Origin: Gonapodya prolifera JEL478
Lineage: Eukaryota > Monoblepharomycota > Monoblepharidomycetes > Monoblepharidales > Gonapodyaceae
Reading direction: 5' to 3'
Assembly (NCBI GenBank): GCA_001574975.1
Contig: KQ965825.1
Location: 124,627-188,626 of the forward strand
Length of the DNA stretch: 64,000 nt
Shown: one piece after another, positions 1 through 12,878 of the stretch
Numbering within the stretch: the stretch's first letter is position 1
How the letters are laid out: the number at the start of each line of letters is the position of its first letter
Position numbers and translations under genes: made by a program
The notes under the pieces: model-generated
What the model was told of the DNA's origin: nothing
Databases searched by the model: none
Seen by the model: only the letters and a program-made list of their open reading frames with translations

Positions 1-219
1 CGTTGCGAGCGACATTGACAATGCAGAGCTTCTCCTGGGCTTGCAAAGGACGAATAAAGTGAGTTTTGAGACTTATAATTAATTGCACTGACTACAACTC
101 ATTACACATGCGAATGCTTCAGTCTCTAAATAATGCAACCATTCGAACAAAAAAATACTTCTTTCGCTGTCGCTGAGGGTACTGCTCCTGCTCCGTCCAC
201 TCCTCACGCTTCCTCGCAC

Positions 220-2153
220 TCAGTGCTCATTGCAATACGTCGCCACCAAACCAAGAAACACCGCCACGGCTCCAATATTCTGCACGCTCGTCTCGATCGG
301 CCCACTCGCCACAACGGGGTCCACGCCGACGTACCGGAACACGAGCGGGCCCAGCACACCGAGCATCCCAGAAAGAGTGCACCCGATGAGAACGCTCACC
401 CCGACAACGACGGCAAATGTAGTGTCGCGGGAAGAGGTGTAGAAGGCGACCAGGCCCAAAACGGAGCCGCAGATGGCGCCGGCGAAGATGGACGCGAGGA
501 CCTCGCCGAGGAATAGCCGGAATGTGCGCGAGGCGAGTGTGAGCCGGTACTCGCGCTTTTGGGTTGGTGACATGTGACGCTCGGTGGTTGGCGAGGAAGA
601 GGGAGCAGCGCCACCAGCAGCGCCTGCCGGTCGGAAACGGGAAGGGAAGGACATGGTTGAGAGTGTGCGCAGGGCGAGTTCTGATGATTGGACGCCCGTG
701 TTGCCTTTGTTGAGTGTTTCCGTTCAACAGTAAAAGCCAACGTCAGTACCAAGTCACGTCGCGTCATTCATGCCCACCCCCAAAAACCAAAATCGTACCC
801 ACCACATGCAGAAACAACAACGGGCACAAACGCCGCCACCAACCAACTGCTCCTCACTCCCTTTTGGAACACCGCCATGAGCCGGCCCACGACAATGTCG
901 AGACATACCGCCATGATGATCGCTGGGAGACGCGGGAGGACGATGCGCGTGCACCAGCGGGACCATGTTGAGGTGGGGTGGGGGCTGTGGGGGCTTGATG
1001 GGCTTTCGGTGTCAGCGTCCCAGGAGGAGGTGTGTGGGAGGGAACCAGAACGAGCTCGAGGTGGTGGGATGAGGTTTTCGGCGACTTGCACGCTCCGGCG
1101 GTGCTCTAAATGGTGGAGACGAGCGCGGATGGAATCTACGAGCGAGGATCGATCTCCAACTCCGCCGTCGCCTGTTTCGGTCCGTCGCCGTTTGGGTTTC
1201 CGGCGGGTCACTTTGATGGGTTCAGCCTCGGTGCTGTCGCCGGCGCCGAGGAGTGACTCAGGCTGGTCGTTGGTGAGTTTCCGCGAAAGTGCTCTTGTGC
1301 GAGACACGGCCAGCTCCTGAAGTTCAGGATCGGAATCATCGTCCAGCTGGTCAACACTCGCGTGATGCGCACCGGCGCCGGTACCAGACCCTCGCGTGAC
1401 CTTCTTGGCCTCCATGTTGTGAAGCAGGTCCAGGAGAAAATCGCGTTCCGATACTTCCAGCGGCGGTCTAGTCGTCACTCTTGGAGGTTGTGGCACGACG
1501 ATGCGAGGAACTATTGAGTCACGGCCGTTGGGAGTGATCTGGCCGGGGGACAAGCTGACGGTGGCGCCGGCCAATAGAGGGCTGCGCTCATCGTAAACAG
1601 ATTGGGCAGAGTTCTCCGCCACAAGCTCTGTACTATCTGATGGCAGTAAGCGTCCTGTGTGGGATTCGGAATCGTCCCAACCGCGACTCGACGATGCCGA
1701 CGACGCAGCACTCGAAATGTTCACGTTCCTCTCCGAGATTCGGAGAAACGCCGCGTCAGCAGCTTTTACTCTTTGCCCCACGGTGACCATTTCGCTCTCC
1801 ACGGCGGCAGACAGCAGCGCGGCCTTGGCAGCGCGTGTTCGAGGTCCCTGGCGCAACCCGCGCTCCACGTCTGAGATTGTGGACATGACGATGGACCTGA
1901 CCGACTGCGCGGATCTTGGACTTGGAGGTGTGTCGGGAATGAGGTCCGGGTTGACGGAGGACGAGTACGCGGTGATTGAGCGCTGCGATGGGTTCCTTGG
2001 TGGATTCCACTGGCCTGCGGTTCGTGCGGGGGTGGCAGCGTCTGCGGTTTGGGGGAAGACGAGTGTGGAAGACGAAGCCGCCGAGTCGCTTGTCTCTGCC
2101 ATGGTCTTCGCGGGGAAATGGTCAAGGGGTTGGAGGCGCCCGGATAAACTCAA
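220..2153 (-). CDS. MgtE/SLC41-type divalent cation (Mg2+) transporter
   Basis: Membrane transporter likely to move Mg2+ or related divalent cations. The first exon (2153 to about 785) encodes some 400 polar, Ser/Pro-rich residues and then the first membrane segments of an MgtE integral-membrane domain. One intron of roughly 90 bases follows (about 785-694). The second exon opens with the family loop GNTGVQSSELALRTLS and ends with further hydrophobic segments, including the MgtE-like stretch VDPVVASGPIETS before the last helix. The bacterial cytosolic N and CBS domains are not visible, so the layout is eukaryotic. An acidic dileucine signal, ERSPLL, lies near residues 189-194 and would suit vacuolar sorting (inference). 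The start is the first in-frame ATG. The exact donor base is ambiguous because several GT dinucleotides fit. The family call is secure; the ion and the compartment are inferred. Confidence 0.82.
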
Positions 2154-2714
2154 GGGATTACCCGGTCAAGGACATCACCAGTTCGTAGTCTCCAGGGAAC
2201 TACGAACTCACAAAGTACAGAGACACAGTAAGCTTGCGATAAATTGAACGTGTTCTCGGTGCTATGTGGTAGTTGAGCCTTTTTCAAGTCTTCGAGTTGA
2301 CTCAACATCCTTCTTTGTGGTTTTCTATCCGAAAGAAAAGAGTCGGTTGCTAACCAAGACATTTCGCTCCACGAGTGTTTTTTCATGTTTTTGTGACGGC
2401 CGCTTTTGACGCCTCAGAAGTCCACTCTTTTTTGATCGCACGCACAACCCTGATCGAACACATTTTGAACGTCTGAAATCTCGCGTTACCGTCACAGAAA
2501 ACGACAATCTTCGCCTCCACCGGGAATTGCTCCCCCCAAATCGTCTGGAGTCGCCACCAGCAAAGGAGGACGCAAATGTCCGTCTCCATCCACCCGAATC
2601 GCCTGCAGATCCTCACATGCCCCAAATCTTCGCTTCGCTGCATCGCACACGCGGTCACTAGGAACTTTTTGCTTCCCAGAAGGTGAGAAATGGCCCTGGT
2701 CGGGGGATTGAAAG
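2154..2714. promoter_or_regulatory. Divergent intergenic region between the cation transporter and the ACT-domain gene
   Basis: About 560 bases separate two divergently transcribed genes, so this stretch should hold both promoters. Short ORFs run through it, but none has recognisable protein features. The first exon of the ACT gene is uncertain and may extend into the right edge. Confidence 0.4.
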
Positions 2715-4754
2715 ATGTGCGTGAGTTTACTGGAGCCCTCCTTGAGCACCGTCAAGTGTCGCATGCTCACTTATGACCGCTCGATTATAACCTCACGTGA
2801 TACATGGAGCGTATTTTCACTCTTACTAATGCCCTCTGAAGGAATTGGCCCAAATCCCCGTTGTGTCATCCCCCCCACCGCAGTCGTGAAAACTTCTTTT
2901 CCTCCACCGAAAATGCCCTCGAAGTGTCCATTATCGCAGATGTCTCGATCGTGAAAGAGGACTTCCCTCCCAGTGGCTCGCCGCTGTGTCCGGGACTGGT
3001 CATTGCAGACGACCCGTTCCGAGCACTGGAAATCGAATACGACTACGATGGTGAGTCTGTCATCGCACACGACATTGTATCGTAGCTGATTCTTAACTCC
3101 TTTCTCCTCTTCCGTGTCCTCGCGCACCTTGCGCCCCTCGCGTCGCTTACCCCCCATCAACGAACTCTCCGCCCCACTCGCCCGCGCGGGCATCTCCATC
3201 TTCTACCTCTCCACCTACCAAACTGACTTTCTCTTCGTCAAGGAACGCCGCCTCGCTTACGTCATTGCGACCTTGCAGAAGGAGGATTTCGTGTTTGTCG
3301 ATTTGGAGAACCTCGACGTGTTCCTTCTCCCCGCCCCAGTCCGATACGGGTTCGGTTGGTGGCCAGTCAATGGGTATGAGTATGAGGGGAAGCACCGCGC
3401 TTGATGATGCAGAAGTCGTGCGGAAAGTCGGGGCCATGGCGGCACAAATGTCACGGTCGGGACAGCAACTCAGTGGGACAGCGGTCAGTGAGGACACGTC
3501 GGCAGAGTCCACACACCACATGGTGTTGCCGTCGATTGCCTCGTCGTCGGTCCCAACTTCTCCTGCGATGACGTTCTCCGAAGGTGTGTGCGAGTTTAGT
3601 TTTTTTTTTTCCACAGTAGTTGATGTTTTGGGTTCCCTCCTCGTCTTTCAGACGCTCTCGCGTCCTCCTTATCAACCGCGACAGCGCACACATCGGATCA
3701 CCTCGTCACTTCCTCGGACGGCCCCGCCTTTTCCGCCTCGAAACCCGGGCGGACACATCCCGCCTCCGCAACAGCTACCGCCGCCACCCTCGCGTTGACC
3801 GTGTCGCGAGTACGACGAGTAACCCCACCACGACGGACTCAGACGATGTGGACGATGTGTCGTCGGCGGTGACGGACACGTCTGGAAGTTCGATCCCGTT
3901 CACGTGCTCGCTTTCGCCGTCCTCTCCTCCATTTCCAACATTTCGCGAGGATTCACGCACCCCACGGCCGACCTCGCCCAAAGCCCCGCCGTAACCGCCA
4001 CCACGACTGCCCCTAGCCGACACCAGCGTGCGGCGTGGGAAGCCATGCTTGAGGAAGTCCGGCGCGAGACCCACCGCCAAGTCCTCTCGCACACCCTGCG
4101 CCTCGTGGGGCTCAACCGCGACTACGCAGAGTGGTGGGGCGTCAGGCTCGTCAAGTTCATATTTTACCCCGACGACTGCACCACCACGACGGCGGGTGTG
4201 GCAGGGGCAGTGGCAGAGAGGTTCTTCTCGTACACGGCGACGTCGGACGGCGTGTCGGTCGTGGCGGAGGAAAGTGTCGTTGCGCAGTTCGGGGAGAATA
4301 TGGTACATATGCCAGGTGACGGTGGGCAGCATGAGGCGCTGAGGTGCATTCAGGTGGATTTGGAGCAGTTTGGGCTTGGTATGTTTGATTGTTTCGGGGG
4401 ACGCATGGGCTGCTTGAAAAATGAGGTACCGATTGCGCCGCGCGGTGATCTGTTGCAGACCGCTACGGTATCGTCTTTTCCATGTCAGAACTCCTGACGA
4501 GTGCAAGTGTTAACTTGCTCTGCCTGTCCACGGTCAAGACGGCAAACTTTATCGTGCACGAGTCAGACCTACGCCGTGGGGATTTTGGAGAATCTGTCGA
4601 AGCATAACAACATGGTGCCCGCCCTGGCTGACGGCACACGTCAGAGCCCGGGGTCGACACCGCCACTGGTAATGGGGATGCTCGGGCAGATGAGGAGGAG
4701 GACGACGAGTTCGGTTTTGATACTTCAGTGACGACGGAGCAGTTGCGAGGGTGA
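2715..4754 (+). CDS. CASTOR-like ACT-domain protein (amino-acid sensor family)
   Basis: Cytosolic protein built from paired ACT domains, related to animal CASTOR1/GATSL arginine sensors of the TORC1 pathway. Visible blocks are NFFSSTENALEVSII, then INELSAPLARAGISIFYLST, then TYQTDFLFVKER, a long low-complexity middle, then HTLRLVGLNRDY with KFIFYPDD, and a last ACT segment with GIVFSMSELL and NLLCLSTVKTANFIV. Introns resolve near 4379-4458 and 4576-4633, giving a C-terminal acidic tail and a TGA at 4752-4754. The intron at 3051-3114 has a normal donor and branch site but ends in CG, not AG, while the reading phase is preserved (see findings). The first exon is poorly defined: 2715 is the first plausible ATG, but its phase with the next exon is not settled. 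The introns between 3,300 and 3,900 are also approximate. Arginine sensing is inferred from the family, not visible here. Confidence 0.7.
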
Positions 4755-4974
4755 CACATAACTCTTCGATTCTCGATGCCTAAAGGGCTGGGGGAGAACA
4801 CAGTACTACTGAACATTTTTGGTGTTGGTGTTGCGGCATTGGAAGGCGGAAAGCAGAACTAGGGCACATTTCATCCTCACCCTCATCCAAAATGCACATA
4901 TTCACAGTGTTCACTACTCCTACTACTCTCAATATAGATACTCTTTCACCCTATTTTACGTACAAATTTCACGA

Positions 4975-5621
4975 TCAGTCGAATGAGGGCGTGTTCTCGT
5001 GAGCCGCGGCTTCACTGGCTTCGCTGTACCACATTCGGAATAAGTCGGAGGTGGCAACTGTGTACAGGACCAGTGTCAGGATTGCTAATAGGGCGAGTTG
5101 GTCAGTTTCTAGTTCAACCGGTCGCTGAATTTGGGGGTGGTTCCCCAGCATGAAGTGAACGCACCCAGTATTATTGTGACGACCACTGAAATGTCTGCAG
5201 CGACAAATCGCTCGCCAGATTCATCCTGGGTCGTGTCGGCCCCAGCATCCGATTTCAACTCCACTTTTGACACTGCGTCTTTTGACAGGACCCGGGCTTT
5301 CATGTCACTGGATGAGCCATCGTCCGTCCGAAGAGAACGTGGAGAACTCTTTTGCTCTTTTTCCGATGTGGGTGACCGCGCAGTTCTTCGCGGGCGTCCC
5401 ACCGGTCTTTTCTCCCGCTGAGTTACACGAGGCGATGAGGCAGGGGACGCGGCCGAGGTCGAGCGTGGTCGTCTTCGAGCCGGGGATGGAGGTGGTTCCA
5501 GCTCCACGTACACATCATCATCTTCGTTCGTTCTAGTTCTCCGGGAGCTGGACCGCCCGCGCTTCACTGGTGCGCTGGTTTGTGGGCGAACGCGACTGTT
5601 GCTTCGAGTCGTGACTGGCAT
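4975..5621 (-). CDS. Small basic protein with a single C-terminal membrane segment
   Basis: I do not recognise this protein. It starts MPVTTRSNSRVRPQT and has about 150 residues rich in Arg, Ser, Pro and acidic patches (EDDDVYVELEPPPSP), looking disordered. A last exon reading PVELETDQLALLAILTLVLY supplies one hydrophobic helix, followed by a short tail ending EASEAAAHENTPSFD and a stop at 4975-4977. An intron of about 50-70 bases joins the parts; the acceptor is the CAG just before CGACCGG, and the donor is either of two GTs near ISVV. The architecture suggests a tail-anchored protein with a nuclear or cytosolic basic head. It converges on the ACT-domain gene with 220 bases between the stops. 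Confidence 0.5.
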
Positions 5622-5664
5622 TTCGTGTCGATGATATTGCTTATGTTCGTCAACCTGGAAGCGG

Positions 5665-6257
5665 ATGCGTGATTGGCATCAAGTAGCTGGGGGAGCTCCG
5701 ATGGTGTGGCATACAATGAATTCTGGCACTGGGTTCCAGAGCACACTTGAAGACCTGACTGACTCGCTCCACTCTCCACATGGCGCAGTCTTCCCCTCAC
5801 GATTATGGTCCTTAGCCTCCTTACTAAATGCATATGACGAAGACCATGTTCCTCGGGTAAGTTTGTGAATTGTCAAAAACGGACATCACGTCCTTTCCTT
5901 CGACATTGGACAAGCAAAGCTGGCGACAATGGTTATGACGGATCCACCTCGGCCCACCCGTCCCCCGTCTCTGGGGAGCTGCCGGGGTATCACTTTGGAT
6001 TCCCTGATAAACTACAATATGTCTACCACTGTACTCATCGATTCTCCCTCCCCTCTTCCTTTCTTTTCGTTTGGCTTTTGTTTGGGGCGACGTGCGTCAT
6101 GCCACATAAAGTTTGGTACGACGGAGATCATGCAGAGCGGCAACATGTTCGGGATTTCCCAAATTTTATCCGATATGACAAAGTCCGCCAACGCCGCAAG
6201 CGGATTCTTTTCTCTACAACAAAGACAATTACGGCGATAACGACAACTCTCTCTTGA
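5665..6257 (+). CDS. Possible small gene upstream of the xylanase, unrecognised
   Basis: An open stretch from 5665 (an alternative ATG lies at 5701) reads MVWHTMNSGTGFQSTLEDL and runs to a good donor at 5859 (CGG|GTAAGT). A second open stretch, from about 5925 to 6257, could be its continuation after a roughly 65-base intron; it includes FLFVWLLFGATCV, a possible membrane segment, and a basic C-terminus. It matches no family I know. The segment lies between a minus-strand gene and the xylanase start, so it may equally be promoter and 5' leader sequence. Confidence 0.22.
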
Positions 6258-6260
6258 GCG

Positions 6261-8552
<2,292 letters not shown>

Positions 8553-9096
8553 TTTATATATATATATATATATATATATTTTTTGTGAAATACATTTCGG
8601 CGCTGGCGTCGACACTAAGAGACAATATGTGCATCAAGTCTCTATTGTGGGAGAATGTAAAGTCAACAAGCATCACCACTCTTCATTACAGAAACACTCG
8701 GTTTTGACGTGTTGCTTTTGTAATTTCGGTCCCAGACAAAATGTTCACGCCAAGTAAAAGATAAACACTTTAATCGATAAGTATAATTCAAGTATAAGCA
8801 TTGCGTATCGAAATGGAACTGAACCAGCGAAACGGTTCTTTACTTTATGTTGTGGGGCTGTGGTAGTTGAGGGTGCAGCCTCCGACATTCCACCACACTC
8901 TCCACCTGCAATAGTGCCGAGCACTGTACTCCCCCGGGGACAGGGATAATTTTCGTCGACCATCATTCTGCAAGGACAGATAGGCACTTCGGGAACCGTC
9001 CATCACCCACGGGTCACGTCCCCTCACAACCAACCAACACACCCGACACTCCTCACACCCTGAGGGCGATCGCTCCCCCATCCATCGGCATAAAAA
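8553..9096. other. Intergenic region with a (TA)n tract after the xylanase stop
   Basis: A TA dinucleotide run occupies about 8555-8579, three bases after the xylanase stop, followed by AT-rich sequence that probably forms the 3' end of the transcript. The rest, up to the BTB gene start at 9097, has no convincing coding potential and should include that gene's promoter. Confidence 0.5.
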
Positions 9097-10924
9097 ATGT
9101 CATCTCAAAACGGACACACCCCAGATATGACCATGGTGGACTCGATGGCTCAACCGCCACTGACGACGGAAAACGCAAATGGTACCCCAGGGACCGCCCA
9201 AGCTGCCGCTCAGGGCTTTACCCCCATCTCGTTCCTTCCTTACCTCAAATCTGCACGTTTTGCGGATGCGGTGCTGAAGATTAAGACCTCTGATGGCAAG
9301 GTTGGTGGCAGGATGGCGATCGGGGTGAAATGCTGCCGATGGGCCGAAAGTGGGGACTAGAATCGCTCACGTCTCTCTTCTTCGTTCAACCTACCATGAA
9401 AGGTGAAAACACTTCCAGTACACCGGATTGTCCTCTCTTCCCGGTCCACTTTTTTCGACGAGCTCTTCAACGGCCCACAACCGACTGAACTCAACTCAAA
9501 AGGCCTCCCCGTCTACGGAGTGCCTGTTCTGCCTGTTCACAGGGCACTTCATGAGGTTCTTGGACTGAGTCTGTGGTGGGTCTGTGAGTACTTGCTGGGT
9601 TCCGTCAAATCATGCGGGCACCCAGGAAACCTGGCCCAAATGTGGATTTTTGGGAAGGAATGGTCATCAAAGGGCGGTGTATAGTGGCTCGAAAAGAGCA
9701 AATTGTTTTCGGGAACGTCATATGACTGCTCTTCTCTGATCGCAACGACCTGCCCTTCCTTCGTCTAGACTCGATGGACGACACAAAGGTCACACTTCCT
9801 GACACCAAATGGGACCAAATTCTTGGTGTCTATCACGTCTCTACGGTTTTTAAGCTCCCTCGCCTGACACAGGAGTCGGAGCGAGCCATTCGAAACGCCA
9901 TCGAAGGTGGAGCCGGAGCACCAGACGAGTTGTTCAAGATCGCTGAAGAATCCAAGAAATGGTGCTTCCCCGATATTGAGAAGCGCGCCTCGACCCGTCT
10001 CCAGGAGTTGCTGCTGAACACGGACTCTCCGGAATCCACTCTCGCAACTACGTCTCTGGAAACCCTGTCCACACTTGTGGAGACTATGGAGCCAGCATCT
10101 CACTTCGCTCTTGTGCGGCGGTACATAGACGTCCGTGCTGCCGCGAAGGATCCCGTTCCACCAGAGGCCGTTTCTAGACTGTGGTCTCGAGTTCCATTCA
10201 CGAGTCTCTCAGTCACGGACCTTGAATCAGCCTACTCGGACGCGACCGTTCCAGTTGCCTCCGTCGTCGACGCAACGTCGCGAGCTCTCCTTCTTCAACC
10301 CTCTCAAGGTCCCACCCTCTCATATGAGCTCTTCAACGCTGCCCTCGAACCTTCTGCCTCGATGACACTCGGAATGTCCCAGTCCCAAGTCTACCGTCTC
10401 GTGAGGGAGTACAACGCAGCGCACCCAGAACTGGATGAACCTCGAAGGGACCAGCTCTGGAACAAGGTTCGCTTCGTGGAGCTGAGCGTCGAAGAGCTTG
10501 AGGATGCCTACGGGTCGACTGATGTCCCGAGAGCCCCCGTTGTTGCCGCGATGTTTTCACGGTACGCAAGAATTGCTCACGCCGCTTCGATACTCTTTGG
10601 TGTATTCACTTATGATTTCAATTCCATAGTCTTCGCACTGGACCAGCTCCTTCCCCGTCCGCCTCGCCTCTTCCACCCAACCCTGTTTCAGCCGCAGCTG
10701 CCTACGCCCCGGGTTCATACGACCCTCTCATGAAACCCGTCCCAGCAACCCCCTCACCGCCACCTGCGATGTCTTATGGTCATCAGCACACTCCTTCGTA
10801 CGATTTTGGCAGTCCTTTAACTGGAGCAGCGGCTAAACTGTCGTTTGATCCTTACACACCTGTTCCAGCCAATGGCGACGCACCAAAAAGGGTTAGTGAA
10901 GACAAGAAGCGATTCCCGTACTGA
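9097..10924 (+). CDS. BTB/POZ-domain protein
   Basis: BTB domains form dimers and often recruit Cullin-3 ubiquitin ligases, so an adaptor role is likely. The domain is assembled from three exons: residues around FLPYLKSARFADAVLKIKTS, then LPVHRIVLSSRSTFFDELF (the VHR..L..RS.FF signature), and after the second intron YSMDDTKVTLPDTKWDQIL with YHVSTVFKLPRLTQ, the usual end of a BTB fold. The downstream half (about 230 residues, with SVEELEDAYG and DLESAYSDA) resembles a BACK-like helical extension but with no Kelch or MATH partner. The last exon is Pro/Ala-rich. Exons: 9097 to about 9300, 9403-9583, 9769-10561, 10630-10924; the phases agree at the last two junctions. Confidence 0.8.
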
Positions 10925-11188
10925 GGTGGACTTCATATAGTACGGGAGAGATGTGTTGGAGGAGGAATTCCTGTGACTAAGATCTTAGTTGTTAGATTGG
11001 AGACGTTAATGGGAACCGGTATCTTTTGACTATGTTTTGGTAAATGAGGCTTTTGTAGTGGAAGAAGCGCTTCTGAATAATCTAAAAGCCCACTCAAAGT
11101 TCTCGGAAGGACGGAAATGTTAGGCTGAATTTGTTGACCCCTCCCAAACAAAAGGCTGTTCCCCCTTCGAACCTTTTCGCTGACCCAC

Positions 11189-12802
11189 ATGACCGATCCG
11201 GCGTTGGTAAAAGAAAAGCCTGTGAGCGCATCGCTGACGCATCACACGCATCTTGTTCGGCCGGAGCAATGTGATCCACGTGGTGAGTGATAGATGCTGA
11301 TCGGTAACAAATACAGACGAGCTTGACTGCTTTTCTCCAGGATACATCACTGGCGGTGAAATCCTTGCTCTCCTTGACGTAGTTGCTGGAATCGTCGTAA
11401 CCAGACATACTGGTGGTCCGAGGTGAAGGACTGTATTTAAGTGTTATGTAATAATTGTTGACCCGGGGTCATTTATGGGGACTACTTTGCAGCGTGACAC
11501 TCTCCATGGATACCATACACTTCATACAACCAGTTCAACTAGGCGAGATGATACTCTTCAGCGCCGCCGTGAACAGAACATGGCGGACCTCTCTCGAAAT
11601 CGGAATTCATTTGGAAGCTGAGAACTCTGCGAGTGGTAAGCTAAGCAATCAATTCCTCCCCAGTTGCAACTTGAAATGTAATCTGTCGCGTCTTGGAAGG
11701 TGCACGTCGCTACATCGGGCAAGCCTACTTCACATTTGTGGCAGTAAACAAGGACGATAAGCGGCCGCGCCCAGTACCTGCCCTTGTTCCGAATACTGAA
11801 GAAGAAAAAAGGCGCTTCAACGAAGCAGAAGAGCGCCGTCAAGCTCGCATGTCCATGGGCGTGACTCGTCCGAGTCTCATTCCCACTGGTGCTGCACCCA
11901 TCGTTGGCCCGAACGGTGGAAAGGGTGCTCGCTTCAGAATAGGCTCTGGCAAGGAAGGAGAGAAGCTCTGTAAGGACAGTTTTGTTGAAACAGTCCACTT
12001 GGTGGTGAGTAATTCATTTTCCAAGGGATGATTATACACTAATGCTTCACCTTGCTACACGACCCAAATAGTTTCCTAACCATATCAACTCTGCGGGGAC
12101 TATCTTTGGTGGCGAGATACTGAGATGGATGGTAAGTTGTGACGTTGTGAATCTCATTGTCCCGATGTTTCACCAGTTTCAATATTCCATCAATGTACTA
12201 CTGCAACTGATGACTTTTCACCCATGCCGAGGTAGGAAAACTCAGCAACTTTGAGTGCTTCCCGACATGCTCGCGCCCAGGTCTTAACTGCCTCGAGTGA
12301 GGATCACTTACTGCTCCTAGCTATTGTGCGCTTTTTCTAGTAACAGTCGTGCCCCAGTGGACTCCGTGACCTTCCACGCACCTGCTCGCATCGGTGATCA
12401 CTTGGTTCTCAGATCTTTTGTCTGTGGAAGTTGGGGCGCAAGCATGGAAGTTGCAGTTCAAGTGTTCATTCTCACGAACCGCTACGACATTGACGCAGGG
12501 CTGAAACTCCTCGGTACGTCGTAAAGCACGATTTGGTATCGAATTCCTTTTACTGATTGATGTTTCCCTTTCCAACGTCCACTCCCTGGGACCGTGCTAT
12601 GACTTACCGGCTCAATGTGCAACTTGAAGTGTCGGGATTTGTAACGTTAGTCGCAATCGACTCCTCCTTCACCCGAATTGACGTTCCGACAGTGATCCCA
12701 CAAACGGAAATCGAACTCGACTTCCACAAGGGAAGCGAGATGCGTAGAAAGGTGCGACTCGCACAAAGGCGGCAAATAACGCTGGCGAAGGTGAACTTGT
12801 AA
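11189..12802 (+). CDS. Acyl-CoA thioesterase with two hotdog domains (ACOT/BACH type)
   Basis: Hydrolyses fatty acyl-CoA to free acid and CoA. Both hotdog repeats are visible. The first has GYITGGEILALLDVVAGIV followed by SVTLSMDTIHFIQPVQLGE; the second has FPNHINSAGTIFGGEILRWM, ASRHARAQVLTAS and MDSVTFHAPARIGDHLVL. Each carries the hotdog helix with its G-G-E turn. A hydrophilic linker (NTEEEKRRFNEAEERRQAR) separates them. Start ATG 11189; introns include 11283-11339, 12297-12357 (spliced to TGGACTCC, which restores ASMDSVTF) and one ending at 12629, just before TGTCGGGA. No START lipid-binding domain follows, so the layout is closer to ACOT7/BACH than to ACOT11/12. Chain-length preference cannot be read. 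The compartment is unclear; there is no strong N-terminal targeting signal. Confidence 0.85.
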
Positions 12803-12878
12803 TCATTTAGTGATATACAATGAAAGATGCTATGTATGTACATCTTTGTCAAACACGCTCAAACCGATCGTCGCTGAG

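Noticed and set aside
11094-11408. Minus-strand ORF of 104 codons
   Set aside because: It is antisense to the first two exons of the acyl-CoA thioesterase, whose splice phases and hotdog motifs are convincing.
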